NCBI GenBank assembly: GCA_002030015.1 | Contig: LQBH01000016.1 | Coordinates: 1 to 34,342 of the forward strand | DNA: 34,342 nt | Reading direction: 5' to 3' | From: a delta proteobacterium MLS_D | GTDB lineage: Bacteria > Desulfobacterota > Syntrophia > Syntrophales > UBA2210 | Part shown: positions 15,516 to 25,110 of the stretch, piece after piece | Layout of the letters: every line of letters begins with the position of its first letter | How positions within the stretch are numbered: the first letter of the stretch is position 1 | Made by a program: the position numbers and the translations under genes | The notes under the pieces: generated by a model | Seen by the model: only the letters and a program-made list of their open reading frames with translations | Told to the model about the DNA's origin: nothing | Database searches by the model: none

Positions 15516-16004
15516 TTACTCATAACACAGGAGACTGTTCCAATCCAGCGTTTTGAACTGTGCTTCGAGTGGATGGTTGTCATCGATCATGTTGTATTCG
15601 AGATTTGTGAATACCTTCGACGCTATTTTGCGAACCGGATTCGACGGTACCACGTCGTCACGTGTACCGTGGTAGACGATCACGGGAATATCGAGCGACC
15701 TGTCCAGGTATGCCCCGAATTCGTCAAGGGAAAGTGCTGGAGCCAGCAGGACCAGCCGGCTGACCTCCTGCGAGTGCTCGAAGGCGTATATGGCTGCCAT
15801 GAGCCCGCCGTAACTCGATCCGACGAGCAGAAGGTCGCTCCTGCCGTGCAGAATGGTACGAAGACGGGTCATTCGCTGGTCGAGGGTTCCCCGGTAGTCC
15901 TCGATGATCATGTCGGGATAGCGCTTCCTGAAAAAGTTTCCTTTTGTTCCCCCCGAGCTGCTTTCAAGCCCGTGAATAAATACTCTGGTGAAATCGGGTT
16001 CCAT
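15516..16004 (-). CDS. Alpha/beta hydrolase (YqiA/esterase-like)
   Basis: The protein of 162 residues is a small alpha/beta-hydrolase of the YqiA/UPF0227 kind. Seen: FIHGLESSSGGTKG (9-22), the nucleophile elbow GSSYGG with Ser64, the acid Asp in YHGTRDDVVP and the catalytic His in DDNHPLE near the C terminus, in the usual order. The open frame extends to 16100, but the start at 16004 has GGAGG 5 bases upstream and begins right at the domain, so it was chosen. Probably a carboxylesterase or thioesterase; the substrate is unknown. Confidence 0.85.
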   Translation of the reverse strand: MEPDFTRVFIHGLESSSGGTKGNFFRKRYPDMIIEDYRGTLDQRMTRLRTILHGRSDLLLVGSSYGGLMAAIYAFEHSQEVSRLVLLAPALSLDEFGAYLDRSLDIPVIVYHGTRDDVVPSNPVRKIASKVFTNLEYNMIDDNHPLEAQFKTLDWNSLLCYE

Positions 16005-16163
16005 GGTCCTCCGCCGTTCGTGTCGCGACATCATGTACCGGCTGTTTCGCCGCCGGAATCGCATTTTTACTATTCCTGGAAGAATATTGCAAGGAATCAT
16101 GAAGAAAATCCGGTGAAACGGAATGGGGGTGATTGCTGATAATATTGGTTATTTTGAGGCATT

Positions 16164-16177
16164 TGTGCTAGAGCACA
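16164..16177. promoter_or_regulatory. 14-bp perfect palindrome, possible operator
   Basis: TGTGCTAGAGCACA is self-complementary apart from its central AG and lies about 43 bases before the small upstream frame at 16207 and 60-70 bases before the DUF1015 gene. This is a typical place for a dimeric repressor site. No specific regulator can be named. Confidence 0.35.
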
Positions 16178-16206
16178 TACGAACTTTGGAAGGAAAGGAA
16201 TGTAAC

Positions 16207-16239
16207 ATGAGGATGATATGTGAAGAGGTGTTTCTATGA
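16207..16239 (+). CDS. Putative 10-residue leader peptide upstream of DUF1015
   Basis: The frame MRMICEEVFL follows GGAAAGGA at good spacing and its TGA overlaps the ATG of the DUF1015 gene (ATGA at 16236-16239). It could be a translational-coupling leader. The same DNA also contains GAAGAGG, which can serve as the Shine-Dalgarno for the DUF1015 gene, so the short frame may be fortuitous. Confidence 0.35.
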   Translation: MRMICEEVFL

Positions 16240-17483
16240 AAATATGGCCTTTCAGGGCGGTGAGACCGTCGCGGATGAGGGCCGGCGACGTTGCCTCACA
16301 GGCCTACGATGTCGTCAACGGGGATGAAGCGCGGAAACTGGTCGAAAATAATCCCTACAGTTTTCTTCGCGTTGAAAAATCGGAGATAAACTTTCCCCAG
16401 GCAGCAGATCCTTATGCGGATGAGGTTTACGAGTCAGCCCGCGACACGCTTCGTGCGATGATTCGTGACGGCGTGATGATTCAGGACGAAACACCCTGTT
16501 TTTATGTTTGCCGGCAAAAAACGGCGGATCATCAACAGAGCGGTATTGTAGGCTGTGTTGATACAGGAGAATACGAGGCGGGGCGAATCCGCAGGCACGA
16601 AATGACACGGAAGGACAAGGAGGACGACCGGACCCGTCACATCGACCGCGTGAACGCCCAGACAGGAGCGGCACTCCTGGCGTACCGGAGTGATTCAGAA
16701 GTGAACGGCCTGATCGACGAGATCGTCGCATCACGGCAACCCGAGTATGATTTCCAGGCGGACGACGGAACGACTCATACGGCGTGGGTCGTTGACGACG
16801 GAGAAACTATTAAGCGGCTCATAAGGGTCTTCAGCCGTATCGATGTTCTGTATATCGCCGACGGACATCACCGTGTGGCCGCGGCGGCCCGTGTGGCCGC
16901 TCTGCGGGAAAAAACAGGTCGGCAGGCGGCTGAAAACGAAGAGTACCGGAGAATAATGGCTGTGATAACCCCCCATGACAGGTTGCGTATTCTTTCATAT
17001 AATCGTGTTGTTCGCGACCTGAACGGTATGGCCCGCGCGGACTTTCTTGCGGAACTTTCGCGGGATTTTTCCCTGGAACGGTCGGCGGAGCCGGTGATTC
17101 CCGATCGCGTCGGTATATTCGGCATGTACCTTGCGGATGGGTGGCGCCGGCTTGCCGTAAAGAATGATGCCGGGACCGATACGGTTGAGTCGCTTGACGT
17201 GTCGATTCTTCAGGACAGGTTGCTTGCCCCGGTTCTCGGTATCGGAGACGCACGAAGCGATGAACGCATAGATTTCGTCGGAGGCGTTCGGGGCGTACGT
17301 GAACTGGCCAGGCTTGTTGATTCCGGAGAATATGCCGTCGCTTTTTCCCTGTATCCCACGAGCATGGAATCGCTCCTGGCCGTCTCCGATGAAGGAAGGA
17401 TCATGCCTCCCAAGTCAACCTGGTTCGAACCCAAAATCAAGAGCGGTCTTTTTGTCCATCCACTGGATAAAACCCTGCGATGA
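16236..17483 (+). CDS. DUF1015 family protein
   Basis: The 415-residue protein matches DUF1015 (COG4198) over its full length. Seen: the N-terminal RAVRPSRMRAGDVASQAYDVVNGDEARKL, NPYSFLRVEKSEI, the GRIRRHEMTRKDKEDDRTRHIDRVNAQTG stretch, IADGHHRVAAA near residue 208, and the C-terminal PPKSTWFEPKIKSGLFVHPL. Length is normal. The family is common in anaerobes, often near serine metabolism genes, but its biochemical activity is not established to my knowledge. No such neighbours are seen here. GAGG lies 8 bases before the start. Confidence 0.92.
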   Translation: MKIWPFRAVRPSRMRAGDVASQAYDVVNGDEARKLVENNPYSFLRVEKSEINFPQAADPYADEVYESARDTLRAMIRDGVMIQDETPCFYVCRQKTADHQQSGIVGCVDTGEYEAGRIRRHEMTRKDKEDDRTRHIDRVNAQTGAALLAYRSDSEVNGLIDEIVASRQPEYDFQADDGTTHTAWVVDDGETIKRLIRVFSRIDVLYIADGHHRVAAAARVAALREKTGRQAAENEEYRRIMAVITPHDRLRILSYNRVVRDLNGMARADFLAELSRDFSLERSAEPVIPDRVGIFGMYLADGWRRLAVKNDAGTDTVESLDVSILQDRLLAPVLGIGDARSDERIDFVGGVRGVRELARLVDSGEYAVAFSLYPTSMESLLAVSDEGRIMPPKSTWFEPKIKSGLFVHPLDKTLR

Positions 17484-17567
17484 GAGAGCACGACCGGCCG
17501 TGCTTAAAAAACATGCTAACAATCTGGTAGTACTGCTGTAATAATTATAAATAGTATGTAGAACTTT

Positions 17568-18545
17568 ATGGATGAAGGGCGATTATATAATTTCCCGGTC
17601 ATCCTGGGACCGACGGCGTCCGGCAAGACGGCGCTGGCCGTTCGGTTCGCCCGTTACGCAGCCGAACAACACGACGTAAGCTGCGAAATTATATCGGCGG
17701 ACTCGCGGCAGGTTTATCGCCGCATGGATCTCGGCACCGGGAAAGATCGGGAACAGTTTATCGAAGGAGGCAGGGCAGTGCCCTGTCACCTGATCGACCT
17801 CGTGGATCCTGACTACGAATTCAATCTTTTCGAGTACCGGCGGGCCTTCAGCAGCTCGTTCAGTGATATTCGAAACCGCGGACACCTGCCGATCATGGTG
17901 GGTGGAACGGGATTGTACATCGAGGCGGTCATCAGGAACTATGAACTCCCGCCGCTTCATCCAGATGAAAAGCGCTTCAAAGAACTCCTGCGGCTGGAAA
18001 CGGATGAATTGCTTCGCCGCCTGCTGGAATTTCGCCCGAAGCCGCACAATACGACCGACCTTCTTGACCGGGAGCGTCTTGCCCGTGCTGTCGCCATCGA
18101 GGAGGCGCGACGCACAGATGTGAAAAGCGATTCGGTCCGACCGGACATGAACGCCTTCGTAATCGGTGTCAGGGTGGAACGGGCGGAATTGCGGCGCCGT
18201 ATTAAGCGCCGGCTGGAAAAGCGTATCGCACAGGGAATGATCGACGAGGTCCGGAGGTTGCACGAATCGGGGCTCGAATGGGAACGCCTTGACCGGTTTG
18301 GTCTTGAGTACCGTTATGTCAGCCGTTATCTGCGTGGAGAACTGAACCGCGACGAAATGGTGAAAACGCTTGCCGTGAAGATCGGCCAGTTTGCGAAGAG
18401 ACAGGAGACCTGGTTCAGAAGAATGGAACGCAATGGGATCCTTATTCACTGGGTTGATGCGGACGACTTTCAGACGTTCCGGCGGCTTTTGGAAGATCGT
18501 CTGCCGGAGATGCTTCACGGCGCCGGGCGGCCCGAAAAATCATGA
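17568..18545 (+). CDS. miaA: tRNA dimethylallyltransferase
   Basis: The 325-residue enzyme adds a dimethylallyl group from DMAPP to N6 of A37 in tRNAs reading codons that begin with U. Seen: P-loop GPTASGKT at residues 14-21, SADSRQVYRRMDLGTGKD near 44-61, DLVDPDYEFNLFEYRR, GGTGLYIEAVI and the C-terminal FAKRQETWFRRM. Length is normal. No obvious Shine-Dalgarno precedes the ATG. The GT2-like gene starts within its stop codon (ATGA at 18542-18545). DMAPP for this enzyme comes from the pathway of the nearby ispG. Confidence 0.96.
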   Translation: MDEGRLYNFPVILGPTASGKTALAVRFARYAAEQHDVSCEIISADSRQVYRRMDLGTGKDREQFIEGGRAVPCHLIDLVDPDYEFNLFEYRRAFSSSFSDIRNRGHLPIMVGGTGLYIEAVIRNYELPPLHPDEKRFKELLRLETDELLRRLLEFRPKPHNTTDLLDRERLARAVAIEEARRTDVKSDSVRPDMNAFVIGVRVERAELRRRIKRRLEKRIAQGMIDEVRRLHESGLEWERLDRFGLEYRYVSRYLRGELNRDEMVKTLAVKIGQFAKRQETWFRRMERNGILIHWVDADDFQTFRRLLEDRLPEMLHGAGRPEKS

Positions 18546-19885
18546 ACGACATTATCAGCGCATATTTGGACCGTTATGGCTGCGACCGCCGATGGAACAT
18601 GGAAGGTCCGGCTCCCCGGGGAATCGAAACGGTCATTATCATTCCGGCGCTTGCCGAGTCGACGCATCTTTTTGAGACGCTGGAGAGTATAGCGAAAAAT
18701 GATGGAACGGGCAGGTCGGGGGCCATGGTGGTGTGCGTTATAAACAACGGAGTCGATGTTTCTGAAATCGACCGAAGGGACAACGAACGGACGCTTGCAC
18801 TGCTGCGCAAAATGAACGGGAAGTACCGGGAGCTGCCCCTGGCGTATATCGATGCTTCGTCGCCGGGACGGGAACTGCCGGCGAAAGGCGGGGGCGTTGG
18901 TTTTGCGCGGAAGATCGGGATGGACCGTGCCCTGGAACTCTTCGACCGGGAGCGGGAGACGCCGAAACTGCTTCTCTGTCTCGACGCCGATACGCTCGTC
19001 GAACCTGACTGGTTGTCCGTTGTGCGCGGACGGTTCACGAGTGACAGCCTCACGGCGGCGGCCGTTGAGTTCAGCCACCGCAGGGGCGGAACTTCCGCAG
19101 AGGACGACGCGATTGTAAGGTATGAAACACTTATCAGGTATTACGTGCTGGGTCTTGATTACGCCGGTTCGTCATATAGTTATCATTCAATCGGATCGAC
19201 CATGGCCGTTACCGCGGAAGGATACGCGGCCGTGCGAGGCATGAGCCGGCGTCCGGCCGGCGAAGATTTTCATTTTCTGAACAAGGTTGCCAAGATAGGG
19301 CGGATCGATATTATAGACGAAACACGGGTGTATCCATCGGCACGAGTATCGAGCCGCGTTCTCTTCGGCACCGGCAGGGCCGTGGCCGAGGGAACGGCCC
19401 AGGGAGCGTCGCTGAAGTACGGGTGGAACCCGGAAGTATTCCGTGTTTTGAAAGAATGGACACTCTGTCTTGAAACACACGCCTCGGAGGATGCCGGACG
19501 ACTTCTGGAACGTGTCCGCGACATACACCCGGAAACGGCCGCCTTTCTCGAGGAAGAACGGTTTGCAGCGGTCTGGCCGCGCCTGCAGGAAAACAGCGCG
19601 CGGAAAGGCACGACGGAGCGCCACGCGCGTACCTGGTTCGACGCACTGAAGACATACCGGCTGATCCGCCGTCTCACCCGGACCGTCTATCAGCCGATTG
19701 ACCTGTATGAAGCACTGTACAGCCTTATTATTATGATCGGCCTGTCGCCTCCGTCCGATTGGCGGGAAGCCGGTCGGAAAGGATTAGAAGAGCGGCGGGA
19801 TATCCTGGAATTTCTTCGGAACGCTGCGCTGAAACCGGACCGCATTTCCCGCGAAAGCCTGCGACACTCAGGAATTAATCATTGA
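18542..19885 (+). CDS. Glycosyltransferase family 2-like protein
   Basis: The 447-residue protein has a GT-A/GT2 nucleotide-sugar-binding half: ETVIIIPALAEST near residue 28 and LLCLDADTLVEPDWL near 140 with a DxD-like Asp-Ala-Asp, followed by GEDFHFLNKVAKIG, which resembles the ED acceptor motif. The C-terminal 200 residues are helical and match nothing I recognise. No membrane segment is evident, so it may be cytoplasmic. Sugar donor and acceptor are unknown. Its ATG overlaps the miaA stop, and a TTG at 19882 overlaps its own TGA, so it sits in one operon with miaA and ispG. Confidence 0.75.
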   Translation: MNDIISAYLDRYGCDRRWNMEGPAPRGIETVIIIPALAESTHLFETLESIAKNDGTGRSGAMVVCVINNGVDVSEIDRRDNERTLALLRKMNGKYRELPLAYIDASSPGRELPAKGGGVGFARKIGMDRALELFDRERETPKLLLCLDADTLVEPDWLSVVRGRFTSDSLTAAAVEFSHRRGGTSAEDDAIVRYETLIRYYVLGLDYAGSSYSYHSIGSTMAVTAEGYAAVRGMSRRPAGEDFHFLNKVAKIGRIDIIDETRVYPSARVSSRVLFGTGRAVAEGTAQGASLKYGWNPEVFRVLKEWTLCLETHASEDAGRLLERVRDIHPETAAFLEEERFAAVWPRLQENSARKGTTERHARTWFDALKTYRLIRRLTRTVYQPIDLYEALYSLIIMIGLSPPSDWREAGRKGLEERRDILEFLRNAALKPDRISRESLRHSGINH

Positions 19886-19944
19886 TAGGATTTTCCGATT
19901 CATGCTATAGCTCGTTACATGAAGGGCAGATTGCGAATTGTTCC

Positions 19945-21042
19945 ATGACAGGAAACAACAGGCGATACACGAAATCAATTCATGTCGGGACAGTGAAAAT
20001 AGGCGGCGGAGCGCCCGTTATCGTTCAGTCAATGACATCGACGGACACGCGCAACGTCGCCGCCACGGTAGAACAGATCGAAAGGCTGGAAGAGACAGGA
20101 TGTGAAATCATCCGCGTCGCCGTACCGGACAGGATCGCGGCGGATGCCATTCCGGAGATTAAGAAACGGATTCGAATCCCGCTTATCGCGGACATCCACT
20201 TTGATTACCGCCTCGCACTTCTGGCGGTTGAACGGGGCGCCGATGCTCTCAGGATCAATCCCGGCAACACGGCCAGGGATAATCTCGGAGCTGTCATAAA
20301 AAAAGCTCGCGAGCGGGACGTAGCCATTCGCATAGGTATCAACGCGGGTTCCCTGGAAAAGGATATTCTTGCCAAGTACGGCGGTCCAACGGCTTCCGCG
20401 ATGGTGGAGAGCGCGCTGCGGAACGTCGAATTTTTCGAGGATCACGGGTTCGAGGCCATAAAATTGTCGCTCAAGTCCTCCGATGTGCGAACCATGATCG
20501 AAGCATACCGGGAGATAGCCGACAAGACACCCTATCCGCTCCACCTCGGCGTGACGGAAGCGGGTGGGGTGATGCGATCGACAATCAAGTCGTCTGTGGG
20601 TCTCGGCGTGCTTCTCTACGAGGGTATCGGCGACACGATCCGCGTGTCCATTACCGGCGATCCGGTGAAAGAGGTTTCCGTGGCCTACGGAATCCTGGGA
20701 GCTCTCGACCTGCGGCGGTTCGGTCCCGATATAATTTCCTGTCCGACCTGTGGTCGTTGCGAGATCGATCTGCCGTCACTGGTGGAAGAGGTTGAACGTC
20801 GGGTTGCGGGCATGAAGGAATATGTGAAGATCGCCCTGATGGGGTGCGTTGTCAACGGTCCCGGGGAGGCTGCGGAAGCCGATATCGGAATTGCCGGTGG
20901 ACGCCGCCAGGGCCTGGTTTTCCGCAAGGGCGTTGTTGTAAGAAAAGTAAAGGAAGATCGGCTGGTTGATGCCTTGATGGAAGAACTGGACGCCGTTATC
21001 AGGGAAAAGTCATCTCGAACGAACGGCGAAACGAACAACTAG
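19945..21042 (+). CDS. ispG: 4-hydroxy-3-methylbut-2-enyl diphosphate synthase (GcpE)
   Basis: The enzyme (365 residues from the chosen start) makes HMBPP from MEcPP in the MEP isoprenoid pathway, using a [4Fe-4S] cluster. Seen: TKSIHVGTVKIGGGAPVIVQSMTSTDT at the N terminus, ADIHFDYRLAL, RINPGN, HLGVTEAGG, and the cluster-binding Cys in SCPTCGRCEID and MGCVVNGPGEA. It is the short bacterial form without an inserted domain. An open frame starts at a TTG of 19882 overlapping the previous stop, but family starts fit the ATG at 19945 better; neither has a strong ribosome binding site. It precedes proS by 15 bp. Confidence 0.95.
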   Translation: MTGNNRRYTKSIHVGTVKIGGGAPVIVQSMTSTDTRNVAATVEQIERLEETGCEIIRVAVPDRIAADAIPEIKKRIRIPLIADIHFDYRLALLAVERGADALRINPGNTARDNLGAVIKKARERDVAIRIGINAGSLEKDILAKYGGPTASAMVESALRNVEFFEDHGFEAIKLSLKSSDVRTMIEAYREIADKTPYPLHLGVTEAGGVMRSTIKSSVGLGVLLYEGIGDTIRVSITGDPVKEVSVAYGILGALDLRRFGPDIISCPTCGRCEIDLPSLVEEVERRVAGMKEYVKIALMGCVVNGPGEAAEADIGIAGGRRQGLVFRKGVVVRKVKEDRLVDALMEELDAVIREKSSRTNGETNN

Positions 21043-21057
21043 AAGCGGGGAGAAACA

Positions 21058-22785
21058 ATGCGGTATTCTGAAATGTTGCTGCCCACGACGAGGGAAGTCC
21101 CCTCGGACGCGGAAATCGCGAGCCATCAGTTGATGCTCAGAGCCGGCATGATACGCAAGCTTGCCGGGGGTGTTTATTCATACCTGCCCCTGGGGTATCG
21201 GACGATCAGAAAAATTGAAAATATTATTCGCGAGGAAATGGACCGGGCGGGAGCCCAGGAGATTTTCATGCCGGCAGTTCAGCCCGCCGAGCTGTGGCAG
21301 GAATCGGGACGCTGGGATAAGTATGGAAAAGAACTCCTGCGCTTTCGGGACCGTCATAATCGCGATTACTGCTTCGGTCCGACACATGAGGAAGTGGTAA
21401 CCGACATCATGCGGAACGAAATCCAGACCTACCGGCAGCTTCCAAAAAATCTTTACCAGATACAAACCAAGTTCCGCGACGAAATCCGCCCGCGTTTCGG
21501 TGTCATGCGAAGCCGTGAATTCATTATGAAGGACGCGTACAGCTTTGACGCGGACGAAGAAGCGGCTGAAAAAAGTTATGACATTATGTTCGAAGCCTAT
21601 GAACGGATATTCAGTCGTTGCGGAATGATTTTTCGCGCGGTCGAGGCCGACACGGGCGCCATCGGCGGCAGTTATTCTCATGAATTTCTGGTGACAGCCG
21701 ATTCGGGCGAAGATGCCATGGTGTATTGCACGTCATGCAACTACGCGGCGAACCTGGAGAAGGCCGAGGTGGCGGCGCCGGAGGAAAAGCCGGTTCCGGA
21801 GCAGGACATGCTGCCGGCCGAGGAAGTTCACACACCCGACGTCCGGACCATCGAGGAAGTTTCGGCGTTCATCGGCGTCAGTCCAAGGGACATCGTGAAA
21901 ACCCTTATATTTAACGCGGATGGAAAGACAGTCGCCGTACTCGTTCGGGGCGATGAAGACATTAATGAAACAAAATTAAAAAATTATCTTGGCGCCGGAT
22001 CGCTGGAGATGGCGGCGGATGATGAAATCATGAAAGTAACGGGATCCCCCCGAGGGTTCGCAGGTCCCAGGGGTATACGCTGTTCGCTTATAGCCGATTA
22101 TTCAATCATGAACATGAAAAATTTCGTGGTCGGCGCGAACCGTGAAGATTATCACGTAAAAAACTGCAACCTGGGACGGGACGTGGCGATTCCCGCTTAC
22201 GCAGACCTCAGGACCGTGCGGAAAGGTGACCGTTGTCCCCGGTGTGGAGGCGAAATCAGTTTCGCCCGCGGCATTGAGGTGGGACACGTTTTTAAACTGG
22301 GAACGAAGTACAGCACGGCGATGAACGCCGTGTTCCTGGACAGGGACGGCAAGGAAAAACTCATGATCATGGGATGTTACGGAATCGGCGTATCCCGCAT
22401 AGCGGCAGCGGCCATCGAGCAGAGCCACGACGACGACGGCATTATCTGGCCGATGTCTCTTGCTCCCTTCCAGGTTATTATAACGGCCGTCAACATGGGG
22501 GACGATGAGTTGTCGCAAGCGGCGGAAAATCTCTATAATGAGCTGGTTGAGGCGGGCGTCGAGGTTCTGTTTGACGACAGGGACGAACGGGCAGGGGTGA
22601 AGTTCAAGGACGCCGATCTCCTGGGGATTCCGTTACGGATTACCGTCGGGGCGAAGAGGCTGGCGGAAGGAAACATCGAAGTCAGATTTCGGAAAACAGG
22701 CGAGGTTCGGGTGATTCCCCTGTCGGAAGCAACGGAGTTCATTCGGTCGACCGTCGATGAAGAGACACACAAAATAATGGCCTAA
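21058..22785 (+). CDS. proS: Prolyl-tRNA synthetase, bacterial type with editing domain
   Basis: The 575-residue enzyme charges tRNA-Pro. It is the bacterial architecture: class II catalytic core with GMIRKLAGGVYSYLPLGYR (motif 1 region), FRDEIRPRFGVMRSREFIMKDAYSF (motif 2), an inserted YbaK-like editing domain (about residues 225-390) that hydrolyses Ala-tRNA-Pro, motif 3 CYGIGVSR near 440, and the C-terminal anticodon-binding domain (VNMGDDELSQAAENLYNEL onward). GGGGAGAAAC precedes the ATG. It lies 15 bp after ispG. A tRNA-Pro gene is 4.4 kb downstream, probably by coincidence. Confidence 0.97.
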   Translation: MRYSEMLLPTTREVPSDAEIASHQLMLRAGMIRKLAGGVYSYLPLGYRTIRKIENIIREEMDRAGAQEIFMPAVQPAELWQESGRWDKYGKELLRFRDRHNRDYCFGPTHEEVVTDIMRNEIQTYRQLPKNLYQIQTKFRDEIRPRFGVMRSREFIMKDAYSFDADEEAAEKSYDIMFEAYERIFSRCGMIFRAVEADTGAIGGSYSHEFLVTADSGEDAMVYCTSCNYAANLEKAEVAAPEEKPVPEQDMLPAEEVHTPDVRTIEEVSAFIGVSPRDIVKTLIFNADGKTVAVLVRGDEDINETKLKNYLGAGSLEMAADDEIMKVTGSPRGFAGPRGIRCSLIADYSIMNMKNFVVGANREDYHVKNCNLGRDVAIPAYADLRTVRKGDRCPRCGGEISFARGIEVGHVFKLGTKYSTAMNAVFLDRDGKEKLMIMGCYGIGVSRIAAAAIEQSHDDDGIIWPMSLAPFQVIITAVNMGDDELSQAAENLYNELVEAGVEVLFDDRDERAGVKFKDADLLGIPLRITVGAKRLAEGNIEVRFRKTGEVRVIPLSEATEFIRSTVDEETHKIMA

Positions 22786-22833
22786 GGCCGGGACGGGGCC
22801 GGCATGATCCGGCGCCCCCCGTGAAACCGACTA

Positions 22834-25032
22834 ATGATTCGTATTACCGACATACTGGAGGAAGCCCAGAAATACATGACCGACAGCGAGTTGGAGGCGA
22901 TTGAGAAAGCCTACATCTTTTCAGCGTCGGTTCATCAGGGCCAGGTTCGTCTGTCGGGAGAACCCTATCTGAATCATCCCCTTGAAGTGGCGGGAATTCT
23001 GGTTTCCATGAAGCTTGACGTGGCAACCATCATTACCGGCCTGCTCCATGATACCGTCGAAGACACGCTGACCACGATAGATCAGATTGAATCGACTTTC
23101 GGCAAAGATGTGGCATTTCTCGTCGACGGCCTGACAAAAATCAGCAGGATCGTCTTCGCCAGCCGCCTCGAACAGCAGGCAGACTATTTCCGTAAAATGA
23201 TCCTGGCTATGTCGTCCGACATAAGGATTCTCATGGTCCGGCTGGCGGACCGGCTTCACAACATGAGAACTCTCGAATATCACCGGCCTGAACGGAAGAT
23301 ATTCATAGCCCGGGAAACGCTTGAAGTATACGCGGCGCTGGCGACCCGGCTGGGAATCAACTGGATTAAAACGGAACTGGAAGACCTGGCCTTCAAGCAT
23401 CTCGATCCCGAGGCCTACAACGACCTTATCGAGCGTGTGGCAATGAAAAAGGCCGAGCGCGAATATTACACGGAAGAAATCAGAGATATTATTCAACAGA
23501 AAATTCATGAATTCGGCCTCGAGGGCACCGTTAAGGGCAGGGCGAAACATTTCTACAGCATTTATAAAAAAATGCGTGAGCAACACCTGAATTTTGACGA
23601 GGTTTACGACCTGACCGCCTTCAGAATCATTCTTGATTCCGACAAAGAAAAAGAATGCTACGAGGCGCTCAGCGTGGTGCACGCCCTCTGGAAACCCGTA
23701 CCCGGCAGGTTCAAGGATTACATCGCGATGCCGAAGGCGAATAATTATCGTTCCCTTCATACCACCGTGATCGGTCCCTACGGCGAGCGGGTGGAAATAC
23801 AGATCCGCACGTCCGAAATGGACGAGTGGGCCGAGTACGGTATAGCTGCACACTGGCGCTACAAGGAAGGGGACGTTTCGTCGCTGGAAGAGGACCGGCA
23901 GATTCAGCAGCTCAGGGAACTACTGGAAAGCCAGAAGGAGTATAAGGACGCCAGGGAGTTTATGAAAAATCTCAAGCTCGCCCTGTACCCCGATGAGGTC
24001 TATGTCTTCACACCGCGCGGCGACGTCAAGTCATTCCCCAAGGGCGCGACGCCGATCGATTTCGCGTACAGCATTCACACGGACGTGGGGCATTCCTGCG
24101 TCGGAGCGAAGGTCAATCGGAATATCGTATCCCTGAAGTACCAGCTCAAGAATGGCGATACCGTGGAGATTCTTACACACCACGGCCACAAGCCAAGCAC
24201 GGATTGGCTTAAATATGCCGTGACTTCCCGAGCTGTTTCCAAAATCAAGCAATGGATCAAGACAGAGGAACGGGAACGCAGTATCTCGCTGGGGCGTGAT
24301 ATTATTGAGAGAGAACTTAAGAAAAGGCGTATATCCTTAAACCGTTTCGTTAAAGAACCGGCGTTGAAAGAACTGATAGAATCGCAATCTCTCGGCGATG
24401 TCGACGACCTGCTGGCCCAGATCGGATATGGCAAGACATCAGCACAGTACGTTATAAACAATGTTTACGAGGGGGGAACGAAAGAGTCCCGGGAAGCGGA
24501 AAAAGACAAAGAAGGATTTTTTGAAAAAATAAAGGGGCACTTGACAAAAACGTCCCATGCGGGCATTTCCGTCAGGGGTATCGATGATGTTCTTGTTCGC
24601 TTTGCCAAGTGCTGCTGTCCTCTGCCGGGCGACGAAATCGTCGGGTATATTACGCGGGGACGAGGCGTTACAGTTCACCTGGCGAGCTGCCCTCAAGTGC
24701 AATCCATGGATCCCGAGAGAATAATCGAAGTGCGTTGGGAAGTGGATAAGGGCCAGACATACCCGGTAAACATAAAAATAAACTGTATCGACAAGAAAGG
24801 GCTGCTGGCGGAACTGAGCAACGTCATTTCCAAACTTGGCATCAACGTCAGTCACGCGGACGTTTCGACCTTTCCGGACGAGCGGGCCACCTTTGAATTC
24901 CGGTTGAGCGTGAATGACCTGGCACAGTACAAGAGGCTGGTGTCTGAACTGAAGAAGCTGAATAACGTCTTGTCGGTGGAGCGGCAACGAGAACCTGTCC
25001 TGGAAAAGACGGATGGATCATTGTTGTCGTGA
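22834..25032 (+). CDS. Bifunctional (p)ppGpp synthetase/hydrolase, Rel/SpoT type
   Basis: The 732-residue protein makes and degrades the alarmone (p)ppGpp. Domain order: HD hydrolase with His48, His72-Asp73 and ED at 76-77 intact; RelA/SpoT synthetase (about 230-345) with the RFKD motif (GRFKDYIAMPK), typical of bifunctional enzymes rather than the monofunctional RelA form; TGS (about 388-450; EVYVFTPRGDVKSFPKGATPIDFAYSIH); a conserved-Cys region with KCCCPLPGD; and a C-terminal ACT domain (INCIDKKGLLAELSNVI). Both activities should therefore be present. It is the only Rel homologue in the window. Confidence 0.96.
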   Translation: MIRITDILEEAQKYMTDSELEAIEKAYIFSASVHQGQVRLSGEPYLNHPLEVAGILVSMKLDVATIITGLLHDTVEDTLTTIDQIESTFGKDVAFLVDGLTKISRIVFASRLEQQADYFRKMILAMSSDIRILMVRLADRLHNMRTLEYHRPERKIFIARETLEVYAALATRLGINWIKTELEDLAFKHLDPEAYNDLIERVAMKKAEREYYTEEIRDIIQQKIHEFGLEGTVKGRAKHFYSIYKKMREQHLNFDEVYDLTAFRIILDSDKEKECYEALSVVHALWKPVPGRFKDYIAMPKANNYRSLHTTVIGPYGERVEIQIRTSEMDEWAEYGIAAHWRYKEGDVSSLEEDRQIQQLRELLESQKEYKDAREFMKNLKLALYPDEVYVFTPRGDVKSFPKGATPIDFAYSIHTDVGHSCVGAKVNRNIVSLKYQLKNGDTVEILTHHGHKPSTDWLKYAVTSRAVSKIKQWIKTEERERSISLGRDIIERELKKRRISLNRFVKEPALKELIESQSLGDVDDLLAQIGYGKTSAQYVINNVYEGGTKESREAEKDKEGFFEKIKGHLTKTSHAGISVRGIDDVLVRFAKCCCPLPGDEIVGYITRGRGVTVHLASCPQVQSMDPERIIEVRWEVDKGQTYPVNIKINCIDKKGLLAELSNVISKLGINVSHADVSTFPDERATFEFRLSVNDLAQYKRLVSELKKLNNVLSVERQREPVLEKTDGSLLS

Positions 25033-25110
25033 AGATTGACAAGAACCTTCCCGGTGCTGTATGACCATGCATCACTCGCGGAGGCACCGTAAATCGGGGG
25101 ATTGAAAGTA

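Noticed and set aside
22921-23853. 310-residue minus-strand frame inside rel/spoT
   Set aside because: The + strand encodes intact HD and synthetase motifs here; the opposite frame is a codon-bias artefact.
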